A stretch of 64,000 nucleotides of DNA from Mycolicibacter arupensis (GCF_002086515.1 NZ_MVHH01000003.1:62001-126000), one strand, 5' to 3'; counted from the first letter of the stretch, positions 10,788-20,500 are shown. A program made the numbers and translations. The notes: generated by a model not told the origin, from the letters alone.

Positions 10788-11774
10788 CGGCCGGGATGCG
10801 GTCGGGGCCGGCGTGATCCCGTGGTGCAACGCGGCCACGTCCGGGTGTGCTCGCGTCCGCGACTTCCAGGCGTTCTGGCCGTAAGTGTTGTAGAGGGGAT
10901 TGTCGGGGTCGGTCTCCACACCGCGGGCCAGGACGGCTAGCGCGGCAGGCAGGGGGATGCGCGCGACGGTGGCATCCAGGGCCGGGTTGAGGAAGTAGGC
11001 GATCGACACGCGGTCGGTGCCGGGCCGGGGTGAGCGCACCCGGTGGCGCGTGGCTCGCAGGTAGCCGTCGGTCGCGACTTCGAGCAGTTCACCGATGTTG
11101 ACGATGAACGCACCCGCCACGGGAGCCACGTCCACCCATTCGCCGGGCGCGCTTTCCACCTGCAGGCCCTCGGAATTGGGCTCGACGAGCAGCAGGGTCA
11201 ACACCCCGGAGTCCTTGTGGGCACCGACACCTTGATCGCTGTGCGCGGTACCGGGATAGCGGATCACCTTGATCAGCGTCGACGGAGCGGTGAAGGCGTC
11301 GTCGAACAGATCTTCTCCAGCGCCCAGCGAGGCCGCCCAGTGCCCGAGCAGGGTGCGGCCCACCGAGGACAGTGAGCGATCCCACGACTCGAACACGGGC
11401 CTGAAGGCCGCCGGCCGCTGCGGCCACAGATTCGGGCCCTGCAGATGCCAGAAACCCTGCGCGCCGGGCAGCGCCGGGCATTCGGGACCGATGTCGATCT
11501 GCTCGCGCCAGTCGATGCAGCCGTTGGTCAGCTCGCCGCCCACGCGTGAATAGCCCCGGAAATGCGGGCTGTGCAACTGGCTGATCCGTTGCTTGTCCTC
11601 GTCGGGCAATCCGAAGAACTGCCGCGCCAGCTCAAGGGCCTGGGTGATCTGCGCGTCGGGCACGCCGTGACCGGTGAGATAGAAGAAGCCGTGCGTATGG
11701 GCGGCCTCCCGCAACGCCCGGCGAAACCCGGCGGTGTCGGTGTCGGCCTCGGACAGGTCGAGCACGGGCAGCAT
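10743..11774 (-). CDS. 2-oxoglutarate/Fe(II)-dependent oxygenase, isopenicillin N synthase-like
   Basis: A 343-residue member of the plant/fungal-type 2OG oxygenase family. It has the N-terminal DIOX_N region (FFYLTGHGVPD near residue 32) and the iron-binding HxD...H set as HKDSG (about 185) and RHRVRSP (about 241), with the 2-oxoglutarate-binding RxS as RVSIAYF. Such enzymes hydroxylate or desaturate small molecules. The substrate is unknown. The C-terminal tail runs antisense into the end of the amidohydrolase gene, an arrangement that makes the two transcripts complementary at their 3' ends. Confidence 0.85.
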   Translation of the reverse strand: MLPVLDLSEADTDTAGFRRALREAAHTHGFFYLTGHGVPDAQITQALELARQFFGLPDEDKQRISQLHSPHFRGYSRVGGELTNGCIDWREQIDIGPECPALPGAQGFWHLQGPNLWPQRPAAFRPVFESWDRSLSSVGRTLLGHWAASLGAGEDLFDDAFTAPSTLIKVIRYPGTAHSDQGVGAHKDSGVLTLLLVEPNSEGLQVESAPGEWVDVAPVAGAFIVNIGELLEVATDGYLRATRHRVRSPRPGTDRVSIAYFLNPALDATVARIPLPAALAVLARGVETDPDNPLYNTYGQNAWKSRTRAHPDVAALHHGITPAPTASRPSDHLATGQERGAHL

Positions 11775-11796
11775 CGCGTCGGGCTTTCGGTCGTGG

Positions 11797-12228
11797 CTAC
11801 AGATCGCCGGAGTAGTCGGCGGTCAGCCAGCGGTCGGGCCGAACGGTGAACAGCACACTGGAGTCGTCGCCCATGCTGGCGGCGAAGGCCCGTCCGCCTT
11901 CCTCCCCCAGGTAGCGGATCGCGATGGCTTCACGCTGGTCCAGTGGTGCCGGCGTGGTGGTCTGGACCACGGTGCCTTCGACGATCACGTACTGGTAGGG
12001 CAGGTCTTCGCGCTGAACCACCAGCGTCACCACGCCGGCCTGCTCGATAAGCCTGGCCTTGCGTCTGCCGGCACCGGTGTTGATGACTATGTCGCCGCCG
12101 GGGGTGTAGCCGTACCAGATCGGGACACTGGCGGGTGGGCGGCCGTCGGTGGCCGCGACGGACAACACCGCGACGTGCTTGTCGGCGAGGAACTGCTGGC
12201 GTTCGGTTTCGGTGAATGGCTTGGGCAT
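11797..12228 (-). CDS. Pyridoxamine 5'-phosphate oxidase-fold protein (F420/FMN type)
   Basis: A 143-residue split-barrel protein. The pattern VAVLSVAATDGRPPASVPIWYGYTPG followed by VINTGAGRRKARLI is typical of the PPOX family, which in mycobacteria often binds F420 or FMN and reduces quinones or other electrophiles. The ATG at 12228 is chosen because homologous sequence begins there; an in-frame ATG 63 bp upstream only adds a low-complexity leader. It is transcribed away from the iron-box methyltransferase, 88 bp apart, so the box could affect it too. The motif above is given in two parts and extends over about residues 19-55. Confidence 0.8.
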   Translation of the reverse strand: MPKPFTETERQQFLADKHVAVLSVAATDGRPPASVPIWYGYTPGGDIVINTGAGRRKARLIEQAGVVTLVVQREDLPYQYVIVEGTVVQTTTPAPLDQREAIAIRYLGEEGGRAFAASMGDDSSVLFTVRPDRWLTADYSGDL

Positions 12229-12292
12229 GTTCGGTCGAACACCGACGAGGCCGGTGCTATTCCGGGGCCTAAAGACCCCTGGCGTCTGCAAT

Positions 12293-12311
12293 ATTGGTAA
12301 GGCTAACCTTC
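12293..12311 (+). promoter_or_regulatory. Candidate IdeR iron box
   Basis: ATTGGTAAGGCTAACCTTC matches the mycobacterial IdeR consensus TTAGGTTAGGCTAACCTAA at 14 of 19 positions, with a perfect ten-base core AGGCTAACCT. It ends five bases before the ATG at 12317, so bound IdeR would cover the transcription start and repress in iron-replete cells. Confidence 0.6.
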
Positions 12312-12316
12312 ATTGC

Positions 12317-13102
12317 ATGAACCTGCCGATGCCCGAACGCAAGACCGCCGACCTGCCCGGCCACTGGCTCTTCGCCCGGCTGGGCAAACGCGTCCTGCGG
12401 CCCGGAGGGCTCGAGCTGACCCACCGAATGCTGGCCGACGCGCGCCTGACCGGCGTCGATGTGGTGGAGCTGGCACCCGGCATGGGGCGCACGGCGACCG
12501 ACATCCTGGAGCGCAACCCCGGCAGCTACACCGGCGTCGAGGCCGACACGAACGCCGCCGGCGCCGTGCGTTCGGTAGTCGGCAGCCGGGGCCGAGTAGT
12601 CACCGGGGAGGCCTCGCAGACCGGTCTGGACGCCGACAGCGCCGACGTCGTGATCGGCGAAGCGATGCTGACCATGCAGACCAACGCCCACAAGGCCGAC
12701 ATCATCCGCGAGGCCTTCCGGGTGCTGCGTCCCGGCGGCCGCTACGCCATCCACGAGATGGTGCTGGTGCCCCACGATGTGCCAGACGCCGTCAAGGACG
12801 AGGTCCGGACCGCGCTGGCCCGCTCCATCAAGGTCAACGCCCGCCCGCTGACCGCCGCGGAATGGACCGAGTTGCTCACCGACGCGGGGTTCGCTGTGGA
12901 GAAGATCGGCTACGCGCCGATGGCACTGTTGGAGCCCCGCCGGCTGGTCGCCGACGAAGGCCTGCCCGGGGCGCTGCGGTTCGTGTTCAACGTGCTGCGC
13001 GATTCCGACGCGCGGGCCCGGGTGCGCACTATGCGTGCGACGTTCCGCCGTCACCGCGACAACATGGCTGCCATCGAGGTGATTGCCGTCAAGCCGGCCT
13101 AG
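12317..13102 (+). CDS. Class I SAM-dependent methyltransferase, probably iron-regulated
   Basis: A 261-residue methyltransferase with motif I VVELAPGMGRTATDIL at about residues 46-61, motif II GVEAD, and the later RVLRPGGRYAIHEM segment typical of UbiE-like enzymes. The substrate is unknown. The ATG at 12317 is supported by the position of a candidate iron box ending five bases upstream and by alignment to the family start; the transcript would be nearly leaderless. Iron-box control would place the enzyme in the siderophore or iron-stress response; this is an inference. Confidence 0.82.
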   Translation: MNLPMPERKTADLPGHWLFARLGKRVLRPGGLELTHRMLADARLTGVDVVELAPGMGRTATDILERNPGSYTGVEADTNAAGAVRSVVGSRGRVVTGEASQTGLDADSADVVIGEAMLTMQTNAHKADIIREAFRVLRPGGRYAIHEMVLVPHDVPDAVKDEVRTALARSIKVNARPLTAAEWTELLTDAGFAVEKIGYAPMALLEPRRLVADEGLPGALRFVFNVLRDSDARARVRTMRATFRRHRDNMAAIEVIAVKPA

Positions 13103-13126
13103 GTTTCCCGGACCTGCTGGCCGAGC

Positions 13127-13172
13127 CGGAATCCTGCGACGCGACACACCGTGGGAGCGTCGCCGGATTCCG
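13127..13172 (+). terminator. Long hairpin after the methyltransferase gene
   Basis: CGGAATCCTGCGACGC (13127-13142) pairs with GCGTCGCCGGATTCCG (13157-13172): a 16-bp stem with one mismatch and a 14-base loop, starting 25 bp after the stop codon. No U-tract follows, so it may be a factor-independent pause, a terminator of the GC-rich type, or an mRNA-stabilising structure. Confidence 0.5.
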
Positions 13173-13192
13173 ACGCGCGGCATGATGAGCCC

Positions 13193-13669
13193 ATGACAAC
13201 CCGCGACCGCGACAATTCCGGCCGCCCCCGCAACGCCCGCCCGCGGGATCGTCTGGGCCGCCCGTTGCCGCGAGGCAGCCAGGACGGTGTCCAGGGCGTT
13301 CCTGACGACCTCAACCTCCCGCCCGCGCAGATGCTCGCCTACGCGCAGCTGTTGCTGGACGACGGGCTGGCGTTCAACGCCCACGAGGTACTCGAAGCCG
13401 CCTGGAAACATCGTCCCGCCGCCGAGCGTGACCTATGGCAGGGCTTGGCGCAGCTGGCGGTGGGCGTCACTCACGTGCAACGCGGGAACGTCAGCGGTGC
13501 GATCAGTCTGCTGCGCCGCGGCGCCGAACACTTGGCGACGGTGCCGCCCCCGGCGCCGCACGGGATCGACCTGGCCGGGCTGCGGAGTTTTGCCGCGGAC
13601 CTGGCCGACGATGTGGCGGCCGGAGTCACGATCGCGCCCCAGCGGCTGCACCCGCGGCTGATCGCGTGA
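13193..13669 (+). CDS. DUF309 domain protein
   Basis: A 158-residue alpha-helical protein. The DUF309 pattern is present as FNAHEVLEAAWKHR (about residues 62-75), LWQGLAQLAVGVTHVQRGN (about 82-100) and a following Leu-rich helix. The biochemical function of the family is not established. A basic, Pro/Arg-rich N-terminus of about 40 residues precedes the domain. The stop overlaps the GTG of galT by four bases, so galT translation is coupled to it and the three genes DUF309-galT-galK form one operon. Confidence 0.85.
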   Translation: MTTRDRDNSGRPRNARPRDRLGRPLPRGSQDGVQGVPDDLNLPPAQMLAYAQLLLDDGLAFNAHEVLEAAWKHRPAAERDLWQGLAQLAVGVTHVQRGNVSGAISLLRRGAEHLATVPPPAPHGIDLAGLRSFAADLADDVAAGVTIAPQRLHPRLIA

Positions 13670-14760
13670 GCGCCCCGCTGCGCTGGACGCTGGCCGACGG
13701 CCGCGAGCAGCTGTTCTTCGCGTTGCCCGGCAACACTGCGGCGCCGGTGCCTGATCGTCGGCCGCTGCCGTCACGCGACCCCGAGGCCTCCGAGCTGCGT
13801 TTCGACCGCACCACCGGTCAATGGGTGATCATTGCCGCGCAACGCCAAGACCGGACCTATAAGCCCCCTGCCGATGCCTGCCCGCTCTGCCCCGGCCCGA
13901 ACGGCCGCACCAGTGAGGTGCCGGCCGCCGACTACGACGTGGTGGTCTTTGAGAACCGGTTCCCCAGCCTCGCGGGGCCGGGGACCAGTGTGGTCACCCC
14001 GCCCGACGCCGACGGCTTCATCACCGAGTTTGTTTCCAAACCGGGCAACGGCCGCTGTGAGGTGATCTGCTTCTCGCCCGATCACACGGGATCGTTCGCC
14101 GACCTGCCGCCGGCCCACGCGCTTCTTGTGGTGCAGGCCTGGCGGCATCGCACCGCCGACCTACTGAACCGTCCGGGCATCGAGCAGGTGTTCTGCTTCG
14201 AGAACCGTGGCGAGGAGATCGGGGTGACCCTGGCCCACCCGCACGGCCAGATCTACGGCTACCCCTACCTGACCCCACGCACCGCGGCGATGCTGGTGCA
14301 GGCCCGTGAGCATCGAATTGCGCATGGCACCAACCTGTTCGCCGATCTGCTGGCCGCCGAGCGCGCCGACGGTACCCGAGTGGTGGCGCGCTCCGACCAC
14401 TTCACTGCGTTCGTGCCCTTCGCCGCGCGCTGGCCGGTAGAGGTTCACCTGTATCCGAATCGGCGGGCGCACAACCTGACTGAGATGACCGATGACGAAC
14501 TCGACGACTTCGCGATCGTCTACCGAGACCTGTTGAGCCGCTTCGACCGGATCTACGACGCCCCGCTGCCCTACATGGCCGCCCTGCACCAGTACCGCGA
14601 CCGCGGCGTCCAGGCCGACGGCTATTTCCACGTGGAGTTGATGTCGATCAGACGAAGTGCGTCCAAACTGAAATATCTGGCGGCCTCGGAGTCGGCGATG
14701 GATGCGTTCATCGCCGACGTCACCCCGGAGGCTGTGGCGGCTAGGCTGCGTGACTTGTGA
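13666..14760 (+). CDS. galT: Galactose-1-phosphate uridylyltransferase
   Basis: A 364-residue HIT-superfamily transferase of the Leloir pathway that exchanges UMP between UDP-glucose and galactose-1-phosphate. The catalytic motif [10 protein letters not shown] is at about residues 191-200, preceded by the conserved FENRG(E/A)EIGV segment; the zinc-binding CPLCPG lies at about residue 70. The GTG at 13666 overlaps the preceding stop (GTGA). A single complete gene is present here, whereas I recall it as split (galTa/galTb) in M. tuberculosis. Confidence 0.93.
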   Translation: MSAPLRWTLADGREQLFFALPGNTAAPVPDRRPLPSRDPEASELRFDRTTGQWVIIAAQRQDRTYKPPADACPLCPGPNGRTSEVPAADYDVVVFENRFPSLAGPGTSVVTPPDADGFITEFVSKPGNGRCEVICFSPDHTGSFADLPPAHALLVVQAWRHRTADLLNRPGIEQVFCFENRGEEIGVTLAHPHGQIYGYPYLTPRTAAMLVQAREHRIAHGTNLFADLLAAERADGTRVVARSDHFTAFVPFAARWPVEVHLYPNRRAHNLTEMTDDELDDFAIVYRDLLSRFDRIYDAPLPYMAALHQYRDRGVQADGYFHVELMSIRRSASKLKYLAASESAMDAFIADVTPEAVAARLRDL

Positions 14761-15836
14761 TCACCTACTCTGCGCCGGGGCGGGTCAACCTGATCGGCGA
14801 ACACACCGACTACAACGGTGGTTTCGCACTGCCCATAGCGTTGCCGCAGCGTACTCATGTCACGTTCACCCCGGACAGTGTCGACACGCTCACCGTGTTC
14901 AGCGACTGCGCCGACACGCCGGTGACCATAGCGCTGGACACCACTCCCGGCCAGATCCATGGCTGGGGTGCTTATGTCGCGGGAGTGGTCTGGGCGTTGC
15001 GCGACAGCGGATTCGCCGTACCCGGTGGCTCGATGACCATCAGCAGTGACGTGCCGATCGGTTCGGGCCTGTCGTCCTCGGCAGCTCTGGAATGCGCGGT
15101 GCTCGGCGCGCTGAGCACCGCGGCGGGCCGACACCTCGACCGGATCGATCAGGCCCGGATCGGCCAACGGGCCGAGAATGACTATGTCGGGGCGCCAACG
15201 GGTCTGCTGGATCAGCTGTCGTCGCTGTTCGGTGAGATGTCCCACGCCCTGCTGATCGACTTCCGGGACGTCACGGTGCACCCGACACCGTTCGACCCCG
15301 AAGCCTCCGGGGTGACCCTGCTGCTGCTGGACTCCGGCCAGCGGCACGGTCATGTGGATGGCGAATACGCCGCACGGCGAGCGTCGTGTGAACGGGCGGC
15401 CGCCGAATTGGGGGTGGCTTCGTTGCGCGACCTTCAACATCGGGGCGTGGAAGCGCTGGGCGCGCTGCATGATCCGGTCGACGCCCGGCGTGCCAGGCAT
15501 GTGCTCACCGAGAACGATCGGGTGCTGGATTTCGTCGCTGCGTGCGCGGAGCTGGACTTCGCCGCTGCCGGGGCGCTGTTGAACTCCTCGCACGCCTCGA
15601 TGCGCGACGACTTCGAGATCACCACCGAGCACATCGATCTGATCGCCGACAGTGCGGTGGCCGCCGGTGCGCTCGGCGCCCGGATGACCGGCGGTGGATT
15701 CGGGGGCTGCGTGATCGCGCTGGTGCCCGCACCGCTCACCGTGAAGGTGGGTGACGCGGTGCGCGCCGCGGTCACCGACGCCGGCTACGCCGAGCCCGAG
15801 GTGAGTCGGGTATATGCCGCGGCGGGGGCGGGATAG
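14757..15836 (+). CDS. galK: Galactokinase
   Basis: A 359-residue GHMP kinase that phosphorylates galactose with ATP. It carries the galactokinase signature [15 protein letters not shown] at about residues 6-20, the ATP-binding loop [13 protein letters not shown] at about 100-112, and the C-terminal motif [14 protein letters not shown] at about 309-322. It starts at a GTG overlapping the galT stop by four bases. The stop lies two bases from the stop of the converging flavin monooxygenase, with no room for a separate terminator. Confidence 0.94.
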   Translation: MITYSAPGRVNLIGEHTDYNGGFALPIALPQRTHVTFTPDSVDTLTVFSDCADTPVTIALDTTPGQIHGWGAYVAGVVWALRDSGFAVPGGSMTISSDVPIGSGLSSSAALECAVLGALSTAAGRHLDRIDQARIGQRAENDYVGAPTGLLDQLSSLFGEMSHALLIDFRDVTVHPTPFDPEASGVTLLLLDSGQRHGHVDGEYAARRASCERAAAELGVASLRDLQHRGVEALGALHDPVDARRARHVLTENDRVLDFVAACAELDFAAAGALLNSSHASMRDDFEITTEHIDLIADSAVAAGALGARMTGGGFGGCVIALVPAPLTVKVGDAVRAAVTDAGYAEPEVSRVYAAAGAG

Positions 15837-15838
15837 TT

Positions 15839-17020
15839 TCAGATCCCGTAATCGGGCAGGTCGATATCGTCGCGAACGGCGCCGGCGAACAGGCTTGTCA
15901 ATATCCGCAGGTTCATCGCCCGTAGCGCCTGCTTGCGGAACCATAGGCCCAATCGCGTTCGGGTGGCGAAGAATCCGACGAATCGACGCGCGCCGGCCTG
16001 CTTGGCTTCGATGAACGGGCGCAGCCGCTCTTCGTAGGCGTGAAAGGCGCGCACGTGGTCGCCTTTGGCGGCATGCAGCTCACCGGCGAGAACGTAGGCC
16101 TCGGTGATCGCCAGGCCGGTACCTTCGCCGCCGAGCAAGGAGATACAACCTGCGGCATCCCCAATCAACAACACCCGACCGTGTGACCACCGGTCCATGC
16201 GGACTTGACTGACCGCGTCGAAGTACAAGTCGTCGGCCTCGGCCACTCCGGCCTGGTCGGCCAACGCGGCCAACAACTGCGGGCACTCCCAGCCGACATC
16301 GGCGAACCGTTCCCGCAGAATGGTTTTCGGGTCGCCATCAGCAGCGGTGTCGTCGCGAAATACGAACAGGGCCAGCGTGCGGTCGTCGCGCAGCGCAACG
16401 CGGGACACCTGCCGCCCCGGGGCGGCATGGGTGACGTAGGTTAGGTCGTCGCGGGGCTCATAGCCCGCTACGACGGCCGCAGCCACTTTGCATCCCAGAT
16501 AGTTCTCGAACTCGGCATCCGGGCCGAAGGCCAATCGTCGCACGTTGGAGTGCAATCCGTCTGCGCCGATCAATAGATCGAAATCGCGTGGTCCGGCGTG
16601 GGAGAACGTCAGCCGCACACCGTCGTCATGCTGATCGATAGCGGTGATGCTATCGCCGAAAATCACCTCGACCTTGTCGCTGACCGTGGCGTAGATGGCG
16701 GCCGCGAGATCGCCGCGTGGCAGGGTGATGAAGTCATCGCCGATGAGGTGCGTGAAGACACCCGCGTCCAATTCGGCGAGGGCGCGGCCGTCGGCGTCCA
16801 CAGAGCGCACGGTCTCCATGTGGTATCCCGCTTCGTGGATCTGATCTGCGATGCCCATGCGCCGAGCGACCGTGTAGCCGATGCCCCAGAAGTCGATCAT
16901 GTAGCCGCCGGCGCGGAAGGCCGGTGCGCGCTCGATCACGGTCGGGGTGTGGCCGGTGCGGTGCAGCCAGTACGCGAGCGCCGTCCCGGCTACTCCGGCA
17001 CCGCTGATCGCGATCCGCAC
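15839..17020 (-). CDS. FAD-dependent aromatic-hydroxylase-type monooxygenase
   Basis: A 393-residue group A flavin monooxygenase. It has the FAD motif AISGAGVAGTALAYWL (about residues 3-18), the second FAD/NADPH motif DLLIGADGLHSNVR (about 151-164) and the third motif GRVLLIGDAAGCISLLGGEG (about 275-294). Such enzymes hydroxylate aromatics or modify polyketides and antibiotics, including tetracyclines and rifamycins. The substrate is unknown. The start is GTG at 17020, four bases after the stop of the upstream membrane-protein gene, so the two are probably co-transcribed. Confidence 0.85.
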   Translation of the reverse strand: MRIAISGAGVAGTALAYWLHRTGHTPTVIERAPAFRAGGYMIDFWGIGYTVARRMGIADQIHEAGYHMETVRSVDADGRALAELDAGVFTHLIGDDFITLPRGDLAAAIYATVSDKVEVIFGDSITAIDQHDDGVRLTFSHAGPRDFDLLIGADGLHSNVRRLAFGPDAEFENYLGCKVAAAVVAGYEPRDDLTYVTHAAPGRQVSRVALRDDRTLALFVFRDDTAADGDPKTILRERFADVGWECPQLLAALADQAGVAEADDLYFDAVSQVRMDRWSHGRVLLIGDAAGCISLLGGEGTGLAITEAYVLAGELHAAKGDHVRAFHAYEERLRPFIEAKQAGARRFVGFFATRTRLGLWFRKQALRAMNLRILTSLFAGAVRDDIDLPDYGI

Positions 17021-17024
17021 TGGC

Positions 17025-19391
17025 TCAGATCATTTCGTTCTCGGTCAGCCACCGCATCACCGGCCAGCCGATGAACACCGGCAGCCAGCAGGTCAACACC
17101 CGGTAGAGCAGTACCGAGGGGACTGCCAGCGCGGCGGGTACGCCGAACGCGGCCAGCCCACCGATCAGGGCGGCCTCCACGGCTCCCACGCCGCCCGGTG
17201 TCGGTGCGGCAGAGGCCAGCGTGCCGCCGACCATCGTCACTACCGTGACGGTCACAAATGAGGTGTTGCCGCCGAAGGCCTCCACGCTGGCCCACAAGGC
17301 CAGCGCCGCGCCGAGGGTGGTGCCGGCGGCGCCCAGCACGATCAACGCCAGGCGGTTGGGCTCCCGGGCGAGCTCCACCAGGTCCCCGGTGACCTCCTTG
17401 AGGCGGGGACGCAGCGCCGTGGTCATCCAGCGGCGCAGGTTCGGAACCAGCAGCACGATTCCTGCCAGCCCGAGCGCCACACCGGCGATCAGATAGAGCA
17501 GGGTGGCGCCGGGCACGAAGTGCGACAGATCCGTCGAGGCTCCCGCGGCGGTGGTGAAGATGACCAGCAGGATCACGTGCACGATCACCTGCACCGACTG
17601 CTGCAACGCGACGGCGGCCGTCGCACGCAGCGTGCTCAGGCCACCCTTCTGCAGGAACCGTGTGCTCAGCGCCAGACCACCGACGCCGGCCGGGGTGGTG
17701 GTGGCGGCAAAGGTGTTGGCCACCTGCATGATCGCCAGATCTCGAAACCGGACCAAGCCGTTGGCGCAAGCCCAGAGGGCACCGGCGGCGCCGACATAGG
17801 TCAGCGACGAGACGATCAGCCCAACCATCGCCCACCACCAGTTCGCCTGCCGCAGTTGGGAGAAGAACGTGGGCACCTGGCTGATAAACGGGTAGGCGAC
17901 ATAGACCAGGGCAACGAGCAGGACCAGCTGGATCAACTGGCTGCGGGTGAACCGGGTGATGGTCTTGGTCTGGATCTGATCGGTACCGGTCTGGCGCTTG
18001 ACCTCCTCGCGAGCGGCGGCGATCACTGTGCCGACGTCGGGCACGGCGCTGCGCAGGCGCGCGGGCACCGCCGATTTGGTGAGGCGACGCGAGGCGGCCA
18101 GCACCGCGGTGCGGCCGAAGTACTCGATGGCCGCCTCCACTGCAGCGGCCGGTTCGTAGAGCCACGACGTCGTCACCAACAACTGGGCGATATCGGACTG
18201 CAGTTGAGTGTCGGTGGCGCCGTACTCGGCGTTGCCGAAACCGCCGAACAGCACGGTGCCGCCGTCGACGGTCATCTCCTTGCTGCGCAGGTCGCCGTGC
18301 GAGATCTGTTGATCGTGCAGATGCCGCAGCGACTCCCAGGGTTTGCTCACCGGAGTGGTGGCGGTGCTGTTGGCGAGCGGAGTTCCGCGGGGCGGGGTAT
18401 GGGCGTAGAGCGTCCAGCCGCGATCCAGTGAAGCCACCGCGACGGTCTTGGTGTTGGCGAACCCGGTATCGCCGATGCAGATCGCCATCAGCCCGCGATG
18501 CTCCACCGCACGGTGCAGCGAGGCGTGCAGGGGTGCGGTTTCGGTGGTGCGTAGCCGGAATTTGCGCCAGAGCTGGCGCAGGGCGCCTCCGCTGCGCTGG
18601 TTGGGGCCGTACAACTCGATGATCGCCGGGTTTTCGCCGACGGTGGACAGCACCAGCGGGCCGGGGCCGGCGGGTCGGATGACCGCGAGTTCGGTGACGG
18701 CGTGACCGCGGCGCGCCAGGGTGCGCACGGCGCCGTCCAGCGGCACCTCCAACGCCGGGGTGCCGACGATCAGGATCACCAGCGCGCCGACGAACCAGCC
18801 GACCGCCAGTCCCAGCAGCGAGCGCGCCGGCACGATCGCGCTGACCACCAAGTGGATGGGCACGAAGGCCAGCAGCAGCGCCCACCACCAGCGGCGCCAC
18901 CGGGCCGGGAGCCACGGCCCGGAGACGGTCAGCATGGCGGCGAGCATGGCGATCCACCGCGGATCGTCGAGGAACTGCGCCAGCGTGGTGGCCAGCCGGT
19001 CGGAGAGATCGAAATGCCAGTTGGGTGCCGCCATGCCGGTGCTGCGGATGGACAGTGACACCACCGCCAGCAGCCCGGCCACGGCATAGGCGCCCAGCAG
19101 TTTCCACTGTCGGGAGACCACCAGCCCGATCAGGATTGCGAACGGCAACACCAAGATCGCGATGCCGTAGGCCAGGTAGACCAAGTTGGCGTGGACTGGG
19201 GAGAGCACCCCGATGATCTGCGATACCGACCGCTCCAGGGCCACCCATTCGTAGCGGGTGACCAGCGAGCTGGTGATGACGGTGGCGAGAAAGAGCGTGG
19301 CCAACACCAGACGCAGGATGTCGTTGGTGCGTCGGGTCAGCGGCTGCAGCAGGTTGCCGGTGACGGTGACGTCGCGCCCCTCAACTCGCAT
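17025..19391 (-). CDS. Polytopic membrane protein: degenerate kinase-like domain plus YbhN/UPF0104 flippase-like domain
   Basis: A 788-residue protein in three parts. Residues about 25-215 have several membrane helices. Residues about 235-450 are soluble and resemble a protein-kinase/APH fold: SHGDLRSKEM (364-373) sits where a catalytic loop would, and FGGFGNAEYG (382-391) where the DFG loop would. The expected Asn after HGD and the Asp of DFG are both absent, suggesting a pseudokinase. Residues about 480-788 are the lysylphosphatidylglycerol-synthase-type transmembrane region (TTTPAGVGGL, PTPGGVGAVEA) seen in UPF0104 proteins, some of which move lipids. It is probably involved in envelope lipid handling, but the role is not known. 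Confidence 0.78.
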   Translation of the reverse strand: MRVEGRDVTVTGNLLQPLTRRTNDILRLVLATLFLATVITSSLVTRYEWVALERSVSQIIGVLSPVHANLVYLAYGIAILVLPFAILIGLVVSRQWKLLGAYAVAGLLAVVSLSIRSTGMAAPNWHFDLSDRLATTLAQFLDDPRWIAMLAAMLTVSGPWLPARWRRWWWALLLAFVPIHLVVSAIVPARSLLGLAVGWFVGALVILIVGTPALEVPLDGAVRTLARRGHAVTELAVIRPAGPGPLVLSTVGENPAIIELYGPNQRSGGALRQLWRKFRLRTTETAPLHASLHRAVEHRGLMAICIGDTGFANTKTVAVASLDRGWTLYAHTPPRGTPLANSTATTPVSKPWESLRHLHDQQISHGDLRSKEMTVDGGTVLFGGFGNAEYGATDTQLQSDIAQLLVTTSWLYEPAAAVEAAIEYFGRTAVLAASRRLTKSAVPARLRSAVPDVGTVIAAAREEVKRQTGTDQIQTKTITRFTRSQLIQLVLLVALVYVAYPFISQVPTFFSQLRQANWWWAMVGLIVSSLTYVGAAGALWACANGLVRFRDLAIMQVANTFAATTTPAGVGGLALSTRFLQKGGLSTLRATAAVALQQSVQVIVHVILLVIFTTAAGASTDLSHFVPGATLLYLIAGVALGLAGIVLLVPNLRRWMTTALRPRLKEVTGDLVELAREPNRLALIVLGAAGTTLGAALALWASVEAFGGNTSFVTVTVVTMVGGTLASAAPTPGGVGAVEAALIGGLAAFGVPAALAVPSVLLYRVLTCWLPVFIGWPVMRWLTENEMI

Positions 19392-19587
19392 GATCTCTTT
19401 CGGTCCGTCTCATGCCGCATCGCGTGGCGGCTCGCCACAACTTAACCGGTGAGCTGCGGGATCACGCTGGTTTGTCCGTGAGATACGGCCGCGTCGCCCC
19501 GCCGGAGTCCCATCCGTCACAGTTGTCACTGGCTGGTAAGGGTGTCGGGTGTGCCCGCCTCGCAGCGACAACCGCCTCGCCGCTGTC

Positions 19588-20472
19588 TCAGAGCGGGTAG
19601 CTGACCCCGGTCATCTTCTCTGACTCCTCCCAGAGCCGCAGCCACAACTGCCGGTCGTTCGACAGCTTGTTGGAGGGGCAGGGCCCCACCGGGCCACGCG
19701 ACTGGTTCAGCTTCATGGGTCCCCAATAGATGTCCGGGTCGGCATCGGGGACGGTGGCCGCGAACAGGGTGGACTCGGCGCCCCGCTCCGGCGGCTGGCC
19801 CACCAGGTGCAGGCCGTACTTGGCGATCAGACCGACAAGGGTCTTGTCGTTGTCGAACAGCTCGGTGCTCGACACCCCGGGGTGCACGCCGTAGGAGCGC
19901 AGTGGAGAACCGGCCGCCACGAGCCTGCGCTGCAGTTCGCGGGCGAACATCAGGTTGGCCAGCTTGGACTGCGCGTAGGCCAGGTTGCGCTGGTAGGGAC
20001 GGTGCTCGTAGTTGAGGTCGTCGACCCAGAACTTGGGGGTCTGCTTGTGCGCGATGCTCGCCACGGTCACCACCCGGTCGCTGATCCGGTCCAGGAGTAG
20101 GCCGGTCAGTGCGAAGTGGCCCAGGTGGTTGACCCCGAACTGCATCTCGAAGCCGTCCACGGTCCGCCGTTTCGGGATGTTCATGATCCCGGCGTTGTTG
20201 ATCAGCACGTCGAATCCGCCTTGCTGGCCGGCGAACTCGCGCACCGACTCCAGGCTGCCCAGGTCCAGCGCCGCCACCGTCACGTCGCCGTCGATGCCGT
20301 CGGCGATCTCCTGGGCCTTGGCGGTGTTACGGCAGGCCATCACCACCGTGGCGCCCTTGGCGGCGAGGGTGCGGGTGATCACCACGCCCAGACCACCGTT
20401 GGCGCCGGTCACCACGAAGGTGCGGCCGGACTGATCGGGGGTGTCAGTGATTCGGAAAGACATGCTGGTCAC
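19588..20472 (-). CDS. Short-chain dehydrogenase/reductase
   Basis: A 294-residue classical SDR of the retinol-dehydrogenase-like type. The cofactor motif VVTGANGGLG is at about residues 20-29, NNAGIM near 92, and the catalytic YAQSK at about 154-158 (Tyr and Lys). It would interconvert alcohols and ketones with NAD(P)H. An internal ATG at 20463 is an alternative start. It stands alone between oppositely arranged membrane genes, and the substrate is unknown. Confidence 0.88.
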   Translation of the reverse strand: MTSMSFRITDTPDQSGRTFVVTGANGGLGVVITRTLAAKGATVVMACRNTAKAQEIADGIDGDVTVAALDLGSLESVREFAGQQGGFDVLINNAGIMNIPKRRTVDGFEMQFGVNHLGHFALTGLLLDRISDRVVTVASIAHKQTPKFWVDDLNYEHRPYQRNLAYAQSKLANLMFARELQRRLVAAGSPLRSYGVHPGVSSTELFDNDKTLVGLIAKYGLHLVGQPPERGAESTLFAATVPDADPDIYWGPMKLNQSRGPVGPCPSNKLSNDRQLWLRLWEESEKMTGVSYPL

Positions 20473-20500
20473 CGTACCTGCCGGTGGTGTTGGTCGGCGT

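Noticed and set aside
16990..19248. A 752-codon open frame on the minus strand in another reading frame of the large membrane protein gene
   Set aside because: Its translation is Arg/Gly/His-rich without domains, while the overlapping frame has coherent helices and motifs; long shadow frames are expected at this GC content.
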